Source of the DNA: a virus | Length of the DNA: 36,501 nt | Direction: 5' to 3' (one strand) | Virus record (IMG/VR): IMGVR_UViG_3300044678_002107 | Coordinates: 1 to 36,501 of that record | Shown: one piece after another, positions 30,901 through 36,501 of the stretch | Numbering within the stretch: position 1 is the stretch's first letter | How the letters are laid out: each line of letters opens with the position of its first letter | Program-made: the position numbers and the translations under genes | The notes under the pieces: model-generated | Databases searched by the model: none | The model's input: the letters and a program-made list of their open reading frames with translations, nothing else | Told to the model about the DNA's origin: nothing

Positions 30901-31342
30901 ACTACTCGCCAACCGGGCGCGGCGTCGCATGCTCGCGGCCGTCGCGTTCGTCGTCTTCGCCATCGTCTTCGGGCTGACCAGCATCGCCCGCGCCGAGGAC
31001 TCGCAGGACATTCGCGGCACTCGCCACGGGTGCACGGACCTCACGACCACGGGCGCGTGGGATGAGCTCACCTCGGCGAGCCTCGAAGACATGCGCGGGT
31101 CTTCGGCGCTCGCGGCTTCGCTGTACTGGACCGAGTTGTTCATCAAAGGCGGGTCCGCGCACGTCCATGTGTGCGAGGCCGCCGCGGCTGACTGCGGCAG
31201 CAACACCACGAACAAGCTTTCGGTGGCGTCGGGCGCGAGCATCACGATCCCCCTGCGCGGCCTGAGCCTTCGCACTGTGTCCATCCAGGCCACGGCATCG
31301 ACGACGGTGCAGGTCTGTGGATTCTTCCGGACGGCGCCATGA
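30893..31342 (+). CDS. Secreted hypothetical protein with signal peptide
   Basis: A 149-residue protein overlapping the endolysin end by eight bases. A basic N-terminus (NRARRRMLAA) leads to a hydrophobic core (VAFVVFAIVFGLTSI) and a likely signal-peptidase site ARA-ED. The mature part is a small Cys-containing beta domain (SASLYWTELFIKGGSAHVHVC...) with four cysteines. It is probably exported to the periplasm or surface. Association with lysis or receptor binding is inferred from position only. Confidence 0.74.
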   Translation: MDELLANRARRRMLAAVAFVVFAIVFGLTSIARAEDSQDIRGTRHGCTDLTTTGAWDELTSASLEDMRGSSALAASLYWTELFIKGGSAHVHVCEAAAADCGSNTTNKLSVASGASITIPLRGLSLRTVSIQATASTTVQVCGFFRTAP

Positions 31343-32349
31343 TTCGCGCACTCTTCATCCTGCTCTTCATCTCCGCGGGCATCCTCGCCGCGCCCCATGT
31401 GCTCGCCGGGTCGAGCTACACGCCTCCTTCGTCCGGTGGCGGCGTCTCGGGTGACGGGACAGGCGTCACTGATGCGAGCGCGTTCCGCACTGCTCTCAGC
31501 CTCGGCACGGCGGCGACCGTCAACACGGGCACGAGCAACGGGAATGCCGTCGTGCTCGGCATGGGCGGGTCGTTGCCCGCGGTTGACGGATCGAACCTGA
31601 CCGGCCTGCTCTCGTCGCAGATTTCCGGGCTCGGCACGGCGGCGTCGGCGAGTTCCGGCGACTTCGTGGCGGCGTCCAGCTTCTACGCTGCCGAGTCGTG
31701 GACGAACCGATGGAAGACCGCGGACGGCGACCCCACGTCGAACGGGTGGACGCAGGGCGGGTCGGTCAACATGACCATTGCGAGCACCACACAGGGTGGT
31801 GTGTCCTGCTACTCGCTGACGCCGGGCGGGTCGAGCGGGTCGAGCTACATCCAGGCGACTTGGACCGCGGCGAGTTCAAGCTATGAGCTCTACCTCAAGG
31901 TTTGGCTACCTGCCTCGACGCTCGGCGCGTCGACCGACCGCATGTCGATCAGCTACAGCCCCGACGCGACTGCGAGCGGGTCGAAGCGCATCGAGCTTGG
32001 GCTGTCGGCCACGGGGTTCGGATTGTTCGACGGCACGAACTTGACGAGCCGCGCCACAATTCCCGACGCGACGGGGCAGTGGGCGGACATTCTGATCCAG
32101 GTAACGCAGTCGACGAACGGCGCGGCTAACACGTGGCTGCGCGTGTTCATCGGCCGGGTCTTGGTCTACAACGCGCTCGCACCGACGCTCGGAGCCACAG
32201 CAGGCGCAGGGGCGGGCACGGTCTACATCGGCCGCATCAACGCCGGCACGCAAACGGACGTCTTCTACATCGCAGACATGGCGATGAGGACCGCGTGGAA
32301 TGAGGCGCCGGCCGATTACCGCTTCAGGTCCGCCGCATGGCCCCTGTGA
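31339..32349 (+). CDS. Tail-fibre-like protein with N-terminal signal peptide
   Basis: A 336-residue protein. A clear signal sequence MIRALFILLFISAGILAAPHV ends near VLA-G. Next is a fibre-type segment (TDASAFRTALSLGTAATVNTG, VLGMGGSLPAVDGSNLTG, LLSSQISGLGTAASA) of the repeating kind seen at the start of many tail fibres. The remainder (about 120-336) looks like a carbohydrate-binding beta-sandwich (MTIASTTQGGVSCYSLTPGG, YLKVWLPASTLGASTDRMSI). A signal peptide on a fibre is unusual (see findings). It overlaps both neighbours. Confidence 0.7.
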   Translation: MIRALFILLFISAGILAAPHVLAGSSYTPPSSGGGVSGDGTGVTDASAFRTALSLGTAATVNTGTSNGNAVVLGMGGSLPAVDGSNLTGLLSSQISGLGTAASASSGDFVAASSFYAAESWTNRWKTADGDPTSNGWTQGGSVNMTIASTTQGGVSCYSLTPGGSSGSSYIQATWTAASSSYELYLKVWLPASTLGASTDRMSISYSPDATASGSKRIELGLSATGFGLFDGTNLTSRATIPDATGQWADILIQVTQSTNGAANTWLRVFIGRVLVYNALAPTLGATAGAGAGTVYIGRINAGTQTDVFYIADMAMRTAWNEAPADYRFRSAAWPL

Positions 32350-32576
32350 CCGACCCCGCCGACACTCACCGCCCGGTGCGCATCCTGTCGCGCGACCGTA
32401 TGTCGCGGACGGTCCTCGTCGGCCTCGCGGGCGTGGTCTGTCTGACCGTGCTCGGGGTCGCGGCGCTCATCACCGGTCACGCGGACGGGGCCACGCTCGG
32501 CGCCATCGTCGCGGGTATATCCGGGTGTGTGGGAGCGGTCGCCGGCCGCTCCTCGAGCCCCGGCACTTCCACGTAA
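32337..32576 (+). CDS. Small two-helix membrane protein, holin candidate
   Basis: A 79-residue protein with two hydrophobic helices: TVLVGLAGVVCLTVLGVAALI (about 25-45) and ATLGAIVAGISGCVGAVAG (about 52-70), with a basic N-terminus and a Ser/Thr-rich C-terminus. Size and topology fit a class II holin. It overlaps the fibre-like gene by 13 bases and lies in the lysis block. Class II holins are known to be about 65-95 residues. Function inferred. Confidence 0.62.
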   Translation: MAPVTDPADTHRPVRILSRDRMSRTVLVGLAGVVCLTVLGVAALITGHADGATLGAIVAGISGCVGAVAGRSSSPGTST

Positions 32577-32585
32577 GGACTCGCC

Positions 32586-32831
32586 ATGCCGGTCAATCTC
32601 ACCCCGCCCCCGTTCGACCCTCCTGACCTCCCCGTCGCGTGGAACGCCCTCGGCTTCACCGCCCGCAAGGCGCTGGCGCGGCTGTGGCAACACGGCGACC
32701 AACCCGGCACGGCCGCGGCTGCGGAGCTCGCCGCAGCCACGCTGACGACGCTCGTGGGTGGTGTCTCGGCAATCACCCTGCGCGGGTACCAGGTCGCCGC
32801 GTGGGCTCTTGGCGCTGGCGTGCTCCCGTGA
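32586..32831 (+). CDS. Small hypothetical lysis-region protein
   Basis: An 81-residue protein preceded by AAGGA. A proline-rich start (MPVNLTPPPFDPPDLPVAW) leads to an amphipathic helix and a weakly hydrophobic end (AATLTTLVGGVSAITLRGYQ, VAAWALGAGVLP). It could be a peripheral membrane protein. No family recognised. Confidence 0.62.
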   Translation: MPVNLTPPPFDPPDLPVAWNALGFTARKALARLWQHGDQPGTAAAAELAAATLTTLVGGVSAITLRGYQVAAWALGAGVLP

Positions 32832-32989
32832 CCGCCATCGACCTCCTGCGCCGCATCTTCTGGCCCTTGGTCCGCCTCGCCCTCGACGCGGACGAACGTG
32901 CCGAAGTGGCGCGCGTCCGCCGCGCTCGCATCGCTCGGGAGGCTCGCGAAGCTGCCGAGGCGGTCGAGCGCGCACGGTGGCAGCGTTGA
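32828..32989 (+). CDS. Very small amphipathic membrane-associated peptide
   Basis: A 53-residue product from GTG 32828, overlapping the previous stop. The first 18 residues (TAIDLLRRIFWPLVRLAL) are a hydrophobic/basic amphipathic helix, and the rest is a highly charged helix (RVRRARIAREAREAAEAVERAR). It could associate with the membrane during lysis. Gene-likeness rests on tight overlap at both ends. Confidence 0.55.
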   Translation: MTAIDLLRRIFWPLVRLALDADERAEVARVRRARIAREAREAAEAVERARWQR

Positions 32990-33291
32990 CCCTCTCATCC
33001 GTCGTTCTCGGGCTCGCGGTCTACGCCTGCCCGTCGCTGCCCACGCGCGGCGAGTCGGTCGTCCTGTGGCCGGGGTGCGCGCTGCCTGATGCAGTGCTCG
33101 CCTACCCGCTGACGCACGCGGACGACGACGCGGAACTTTCAATCGCGGCCGGGCGAGCTGCCCGCGCCGCTCGTGAGTGCTCTGCGGAACTCGACGGGCT
33201 TGCGTCAGAGTCCGCGCCCACATGGGCTTTCGTCGCGGTGGGGACTGCGGCGGGGCTCGTTCTCGGCTTCATTGCCGGTCGGGAGTTGTGA
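32977..33291 (+). CDS. Membrane protein of the lysis cassette
   Basis: A 104-residue protein with a hydrophobic N-terminus (ALTLSSVVLGLAVYACPSLP) and a second hydrophobic C-terminal segment (TWAFVAVGTAAGLVLGFIAG). A periplasmic loop lies between them, with cysteines in PGCALP and ARECSAEL. Start is GTG 32977; TTG 32986 is an alternative. The topology suggests that both ends are in the inner membrane, with a role in lysis or exclusion. It sits directly before the i-spanin candidate. Confidence 0.64.
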   Translation: MAALTLSSVVLGLAVYACPSLPTRGESVVLWPGCALPDAVLAYPLTHADDDAELSIAAGRAARAARECSAELDGLASESAPTWAFVAVGTAAGLVLGFIAGREL

Positions 33292-33614
33292 TGGCTCAGA
33301 ACGCACCGGCGCCGGCGGCGCTCGGACTTGCTTGGAAACTACTTGGGACGCTCGGCGTGCCTGCGCTCGCCGTGGCGTTGTTGCTTTGGCGGGACGTTGC
33401 CCTTGACCACGCGCAGCTCGCCGCGGTCCGAGGCGACGTTGCGGCCCTGAACGCGGCGCTCCGCGCGCACCTCGACGCAGAGCGCGCCCGCCTCGACGCT
33501 GAGGCTCTGAAGAGAACCGATGACGCCGTTGCGCAGGCACGGCTTGAAGCGGCGATTGCCGCCGTGAGAGGACAGATTGATGCGTTGCTTTCTCGCCTGC
33601 CTCGTCGCGGGTAG
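33291..33614 (+). CDS. i-spanin-like (Rz-type) inner-membrane coiled-coil protein
   Basis: A 107-residue protein from ATG 33291 (TGATG overlap). One N-terminal transmembrane segment (LLGTLGVPALAVALLLW, about 17-33) is followed by a long periplasmic helix or coiled coil (ALDHAQLAAVRGDVAALNAAL, RARLDAEALKRTDDAVAQARL, RGQIDALL). With the overlapping small lipoprotein it makes a two-component spanin pair, which fuses inner and outer membranes in the last step of lysis. Confidence 0.76.
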   Translation: MAQNAPAPAALGLAWKLLGTLGVPALAVALLLWRDVALDHAQLAAVRGDVAALNAALRAHLDAERARLDAEALKRTDDAVAQARLEAAIAAVRGQIDALLSRLPRRG

Positions 33615-33780
33615 CGTCTCGGCCTGCGCGCCGATGCCGTCGTCCATGCCGGCCCCAACGCCTGCGTCTCCCGGGCCTGCGCGCCCCGTAGCGGCCCCTG
33701 CATCGCGCGGGGTTGCCGTGGAGGCGGCCGAACTGGAGCGCGCCGCGGTGAAGCTCGCGGCGGCCGTCAAGGCGTTGTGA
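33580..33780 (+). CDS. o-spanin-like (Rz1-type) lipoprotein
   Basis: A 66-residue outer-membrane lipoprotein from ATG 33580, overlapping the end of the i-spanin gene by 35 bases in another frame. Signal peptide MRCFLACLVAGSVSAC ends in lipobox VSAC (Cys16). The mature part is proline-rich (APMPSSMPAPTPASPGPARP), as in Rz1, then a short helix (EAAELERAAVKLAAAVKAL). GAGAGGA precedes the start. Overlapping, proline-rich and lipidated is the hallmark of o-spanins. Confidence 0.82.
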   Translation: MRCFLACLVAGSVSACAPMPSSMPAPTPASPGPARPVAAPASRGVAVEAAELERAAVKLAAAVKAL

Positions 33781-33786
33781 CGCGCG

Positions 33787-34209
33787 CTACTGCATAAACG
33801 AGCCGCGTCGCGCTTCAAGTAGCTGCGACATGGCTTCGCAGAGGCACTCTGCCATGCTTTCGCGCTCAATCGTCTCGTCGACACCGGATACGCCGAACGT
33901 GACGACGCTCACCCGACTCGATGTGCTGACAACGCCGTACGGCCCGCGTAATATCTTGTCGCCTATGAACACGGCGCAGACGCAATCCATACGCATGATT
34001 TGAGAGTACATGACGCCAATCGTTGCGGCGTCGTCGGTGTCGATTACGTGGTCCACGGGCAGAACTTCGCCACCGAAGTCTTCCATGTATGAGTCGTCGA
34101 CCCGAAGCGGGCGCCATATCCCTCCGGTCTCTTGCCTGATGAGCATCCCATGTTCCGGCAGGAACAGGCTTGTGGCCTCTCGGTCTGATTTGGTCGGATC
34201 TGTTTTCAC
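33787..34209 (-). CDS. Hypothetical protein, distal gene of leftward operon
   Basis: I take GTG 34209 as the start because GAGGAAAG lies just upstream; the longer frame from 34245 has no ribosome site. The 140-residue product (VKTDPTKSDREATSLFLPEHG) has an acidic centre (VDDSYMEDFGGEVLPVDHVIDTDD) and a beta-rich half (VCAVFIGDKILRGPYGVVS). Its base composition appears less GC-rich than the rest of the genome, which hints at separate acquisition. It is convergent with the o-spanin gene, only six bases apart. Function unknown. Confidence 0.7.
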   Translation of the reverse strand: MKTDPTKSDREATSLFLPEHGMLIRQETGGIWRPLRVDDSYMEDFGGEVLPVDHVIDTDDAATIGVMYSQIMRMDCVCAVFIGDKILRGPYGVVSTSSRVSVVTFGVSGVDETIERESMAECLCEAMSQLLEARRGSFMQ

Positions 34210-34320
34210 TTCTTTCCTCGTTCTTCTGCTTTGTGTGACTACCACGGCAGCGGGTCGTCGGGCGTGAGGTAGGTCACCCCCCGTTCCGCTGCCCCTCCGT
34301 CGATGGGGTGGGGGTGGGCT
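34210..34320 (-). other. Non-coding gap with C/G runs
   Basis: This 111-base gap in the leftward operon holds runs such as GGGGTGGGGGTGGG (plus strand) and one 16-codon frame (MKPTPTPSTEGQRNGG), but no gene I can support. It may hold a processing or regulatory element for the less GC-rich gene that follows. Confidence 0.4.
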
Positions 34321-34953
34321 TCATGGGGCCTCCACGATGACCGCGCCGGAGCCGCCGCACGTCTCGCAGTGCATCCCGCGCATGGCCCCGGTCCCGAACC
34401 CGTTGCAATCGCGGCACCGCTTCGCCTTTCGGTCAATCATCTCGGCCTTCAGCCGCTTGACCTCGGCGCGCAATCCGACAGTCTCGTCGGAAAGCCGCGT
34501 CGCCGATGCCTTGTAGCTGTCGTGCCGCTCGCGCATGAGTCGAACCGCGGTGAGCACCATCGGAACCTCGCCGACGACCGGGCCATTGCCGACGATGCGC
34601 CACACGTCCAGCAGTTCGCGCGCTCGCATGTCCGCGACCTCGCGCAATGCTTCCACGTCAGTCCGCGCCTCGCCGTGAATCTTCGCGCCGAATCGGTGCT
34701 CGAGCCACGGCTTCACCCACTCGGGGATGACGCAGTCTGAAGCGACTTGGTAGAACCTCCCGAGTATGAACACGCGGACGCCGTCGCCATCTCGGCAGAC
34801 GTAGGCACCGGGCGCGTTCGGGTCCACGCGGGCGGACTTGGTTCCGGCGCCATAGAGCGCATCCCCGATGGCGGACGCGATGGCAGCGCAGGCGCGGTCA
34901 TTCGGCGCGTCGTCTCCGATGGTGAGCTCGATGATTCGCGGGTCATTACTCAC
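34321..34953 (-). CDS. Hypothetical protein with C-terminal DnaJ-type zinc-finger motif
   Basis: A 210-residue protein from GTG 34953, overlapping the upstream HTH gene. The N-terminal part is alpha/beta (IIELTIGDDAPNDRACAAIA, YVCRDGDGVRVFILGRFYQV). A helical coiled region follows (about 150-180: RLSDETVGLRAEVKRLKAEMI). The C-terminus has two CxxCxGxG modules, CRDCNGFG and CETCGGSG, 11 residues apart, as in half a DnaJ cysteine-rich domain. It could bind one zinc and unfolded or partner protein. Function otherwise unknown. Confidence 0.74.
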   Translation of the reverse strand: MSNDPRIIELTIGDDAPNDRACAAIASAIGDALYGAGTKSARVDPNAPGAYVCRDGDGVRVFILGRFYQVASDCVIPEWVKPWLEHRFGAKIHGEARTDVEALREVADMRARELLDVWRIVGNGPVVGEVPMVLTAVRLMRERHDSYKASATRLSDETVGLRAEVKRLKAEMIDRKAKRCRDCNGFGTGAMRGMHCETCGGSGAVIVEAP

Positions 34954-35098
34954 GGTCTTGAATCTCCGGCAGCGCGCGACGAATCGCGGCGGCGACTTCG
35001 GCCGGCATCGGGCGCAGGCCGTTCAGTTGTAGGTGCAGGGTGGACGGAGCGAGCCCCAGGACCATCCGAACCGCTTCGTCTCGGCCAAGGGTCGTCAT
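34946..35098 (-). CDS. Minimal helix-turn-helix protein (50 residues)
   Basis: A small frame from ATG 35098 to TAA 34946. Product: MTTLGRDEAVRMVLGLAPS, then TLHLQLNGLRPMPAEVAAAI, then RRALPEIQDRE. The DEAVRMVLGLAPSTLHLQL stretch reads as an HTH (helix, turn, recognition helix) and RPMPAEVAAAIRRALPEI as the closing helices, like a stripped-down XRE protein. Its start overlaps the stop of the XF1762-type gene, and its end overlaps the next start. This supports a real gene. It would be a small repressor of the operon or of other promoters. Confidence 0.72.
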   Translation of the reverse strand: MTTLGRDEAVRMVLGLAPSTLHLQLNGLRPMPAEVAAAIRRALPEIQDRE

Positions 35099-35562
35099 TA
35101 CCCCGCCTCCCACTTCAGCTTCTCTTGTGTTGGATGCTTGTCCACTCGCGGGCGCTCAAGCCTTGACCATGAACCGCCGGCCGTCTCGCCAATAACCCGC
35201 CACCCGGCGGCCCGCAGCGAGATTCCCGGCTCGGTGGCAAGCGTGTAGGTCAGCAGCCGCCGCCACCCGAGAGCGCGGCACGCGCGCCACGCTGCGCCGT
35301 AGAGCATGGAGCAGGCGTTGGGCGTGCCGTCCGTCGCAACCCGCGTGACCTCGGCGGTCCAGCCGTCGTCAGACATCCGCGCCACGGGGCGGCCGACGAT
35401 GGCGACGCCATGGACCGTCTCTCCGAGTGCCACGGCAAGAGCGAACAACCCAGAGACGGGCGGAGGGTGGTGGCGATGGTGCGCGAGTACGAATGCCTTG
35501 GCGTCTTGAATCGAGCACGGAACGACCGTCAGCTTGCCGTCGTCCTTGGTCAGTGGTCCCAT
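35098..35562 (-). CDS. XF1762-family (GNAT-like) phage protein
   Basis: A 154-residue protein. I recognise the XF1762 pattern: LTVVPCSIQDAKAFVLAHHRHH, VSGLFALAVALG, VHGVAIVGRPVARMSDDG, then AEVTRVATDGTPNACSMLYG, AAWRACRALGWRRLLTYTLA, PGISLRAAGWRV and DKHPTQEKLKWEA. This family is widespread in phages and prophages and has an acetyltransferase-like fold by sequence pattern. The biological role is unresolved. The start MGPLTKDDGK at ATG 35562 overlaps the previous gene by 13 bases. Confidence 0.85.
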   Translation of the reverse strand: MGPLTKDDGKLTVVPCSIQDAKAFVLAHHRHHPPPVSGLFALAVALGETVHGVAIVGRPVARMSDDGWTAEVTRVATDGTPNACSMLYGAAWRACRALGWRRLLTYTLATEPGISLRAAGWRVIGETAGGSWSRLERPRVDKHPTQEKLKWEAG

Positions 35563-35807
35563 TCGTCGACCTCGGCTTTCAGTTCGCCGCCGTAGCCACC
35601 CGCGCCGATGACGGTTCCAACGCGCCCCTTCGCGCGCAACGTCAAGGGCATCGCGCACCGGAACCCAGTGGTCATCATCTGCCGCCCGGCCGTGTTGCGG
35701 ACGTCGGTCAGAATGACGTCGCGGCAGGCCCCGGCGATGCGCTCGACCACGGCGAAGAGCTCCACGCGGTTGCGGCGGGTGATGATTGCTCGGGTGCCGG
35801 GGGTCAT
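35550..35807 (-). CDS. Small hypothetical protein
   Basis: An 85-residue basic-then-acidic protein, MTPGTRAIITRRNRVELFAV..., with strands TLRAKGRVGTVIGAGGYG and an acidic end (ELKAEVDEWDH). Its ATG overlaps the stop of the repeat protein (ATGA) and its end overlaps the XF1762 gene by 13 bases. An accessory function is possible; no family recognised. Confidence 0.7.
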   Translation of the reverse strand: MTPGTRAIITRRNRVELFAVVERIAGACRDVILTDVRNTAGRQMMTTGFRCAMPLTLRAKGRVGTVIGAGGYGGELKAEVDEWDH

Positions 35808-36501
35808 CAGAGCTTTGCCCCGGTCGGCTTGATGGCCGCGTTGGTGGTCTTCGCGAGCGTGCCGGCCTGCGCCTCGTCGGCCTTGGCGGCGAGCGCCTCA
35901 CGCGCGGCCCTGCGTTTGTCGAACAGCGCCCACGCGGCGGTCCACTGCTTGACCCGCGCGTCGTCATCCGTGACTCGGCGCAACCCATCGGCGCTCCCCT
36001 CGTACCACACTCCAGCCTCGATACCGGCGCGTCCGACTTGGCCGGCCGAGTAGCTGAAGTCGCTGCGCGTCGGGCCCGTCAAGTACATGGCCACCAATAC
36101 GGCGTTGGCGCCGCCCTTGACCAGACCTCCGATTCCGCACGTAGCCAAGCCATCGGCATCGACCGCCGCCTGCCCGGCTTCTCCCGCCGCCGCCTGCCCG
36201 GCGTAGCCCGCCGCCGCCTGCCCGCGAGAGCCCGCCGCCGCCTGCCCGCAAGAGCCCGCCGCCGCCTGCCCGCGAGAGCCCGCCGCCGCCTGCCCGGCTT
36301 CTCCCGCCGCCGCCTGCCCGGCGTAGCCCGCCGCCGCCTGCCCGGCTTCTCCCGCCGCCGCCTGCCCGGCTTCTCCCGCCGCCGCCTGCCCGGCGTAGCC
36401 CGCCGCCGCCTGCCCGCAAGAGCCCGCCGCCGCCTGCCCGGCGTAGCCCGCCGCCGCCTGCCCGGCTTCTCCCGCCGCCGCCTGCCCGGCGTAGCCCGCC
36501 G
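35807..36501 (-). CDS. Octapeptide-repeat protein, C-terminal part (crosses contig ends)
   Basis: This is the continuation of the gene that starts at 562. Read from the right contig edge, 14 octapeptide units (variable pairs YA, EA, YA, SC, YA, EA, EA, YA, EA, SR, SC, SR, YA, EA) lead to a conserved closing segment VDADGLATCGIGGLVKGGAN, then AVLVAMYLTG, and a helical C-terminus (VKQWTAAWALFDKRRAAREA). Closing segments of this kind (GLAT..G...KG.A.A..V) follow the arrays of related phage proteins. The frame is preserved across the contig ends with or without the 9-base overlap; the overlap also restores the repeat register. Stop TGA at 35807 overlaps the next start. Confidence 0.85.
   Translation of the reverse strand, partial: AGYAGQAAAGEAGQAAAGYAGQAAAGSCGQAAAGYAGQAAAGEAGQAAAGEAGQAAAGYAGQAAAGEAGQAAAGSRGQAAAGSCGQAAAGSRGQAAAGYAGQAAAGEAGQAAVDADGLATCGIGGLVKGGANAVLVAMYLTGPTRSDFSYSAGQVGRAGIEAGVWYEGSADGLRRVTDDDARVKQWTAAWALFDKRRAAREALAAKADEAQAGTLAKTTNAAIKPTGAKL
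36163..36501. repeat. 24-bp coding tandem repeats, right contig end
   Basis: Fourteen copies of the same 24-bp unit as at the left end, plus partial flanks. Hexamers left to right: GCTTCT, GCGTAG, CGAGAG, CAAGAG, CGAGAG, GCTTCT, GCGTAG, GCTTCT, GCTTCT, GCGTAG, CAAGAG, GCGTAG, GCTTCT, GCGTAG. The 18-base core is invariant in all internal copies; the copy nearest the gene C-terminus has one changed base (GACCGCCGCC). Terminal bases AGCCCGCCG equal the first nine bases of the window. Confidence 0.95.

Noticed and set aside
34239-34436. 65-codon minus-strand frame ending in DDPLPW
   Set aside because: Most of it lies out of frame over the zinc-finger gene and it has no ribosome site; only its end falls in the intergenic gap.
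36163-36501. CRISPR-like periodic repeat at the contig ends
   Set aside because: The period is 24 bases with only six variable bases and the array is an open coding frame on the minus strand, so there are no spacers.
1-36501. tRNA genes, integrase, transposase
   Set aside because: I looked for cloverleaf-like stretches, tyrosine/serine recombinase motifs and DDE transposase motifs in the translated frames and recognised none; a dedicated tRNA scan could still find a degenerate one.

Overview
The window looks like a nearly complete genome of a tailed phage with a long non-contractile tail (siphovirus-like), about 36.5 kb and GC-rich throughout. Two predicted outer-membrane-type lipoproteins, and an i-spanin/o-spanin pair in the lysis block, point to a Gram-negative (diderm) host. 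The sequence does not identify the host. I see no integrase, tRNA, CRISPR array or insertion sequence.

The contig is probably circular or circularly permuted. Both ends lie in one array of 24-bp coding repeats, and a minus-strand gene that starts at 562 runs off the left end and continues in frame from the right end to 35807. The last 9 bases equal the first 9. Removing that overlap restores the repeat register and gives a protein of about 415 residues. The leftward genes at both ends then form one operon running from 3216 through the junction to 33787.

Layout. (1) 3216 to 1, then 36501 to 33787, minus strand: early/accessory operon with a coiled-coil CxxC protein, a RecE-like PD-(D/E)XK nuclease lacking its catalytic acid, a conserved recombination-associated protein, the octapeptide-repeat protein, an XF1762-type protein, a 50-residue HTH protein and a zinc-finger protein. 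(2) 3217-3363: divergent control region. (3) 3364-10085, plus strand: Cro/CI-like HTH, replication initiator with GTAACG iterons inside its gene, DnaB-type helicase, small regulators (winged HTH, lone HicB-like protein, a protein that reads as four ribbon-helix-helix modules), a RecU-like resolvase and small Cys/His proteins. (4) 10113-21132: terminases, Mu-type (DUF935) portal, protease/scaffold, decoration protein, capsid, MuF-type protein, connectors and tail tube. (5) 21144-29730: frameshifted tail chaperones, tape measure and tip proteins. (6) 29727-30134, minus strand: a lipoprotein moron. (7) 30283-33780, plus strand: CHAP-type endolysin, two secreted proteins, membrane proteins and spanins.

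Almost all genes are coupled by 4-base ATGA/GTGA or TGATG overlaps. By contrast, the five genes that head plus-strand transcription units have no Shine-Dalgarno sequence and carry a TA(G/C)NNT or TACAAT hexamer 6-9 bases before the start codon, four of them with a TTG-like (or GTGCGG) hexamer 17 bases further upstream. This suggests leaderless transcripts across the genome. A second unexpected signal is a 32-bp exact inverted duplication linking the inside of a small zinc-motif gene (9321-9352) with the upstream region of the lipoprotein moron (30168-30199).
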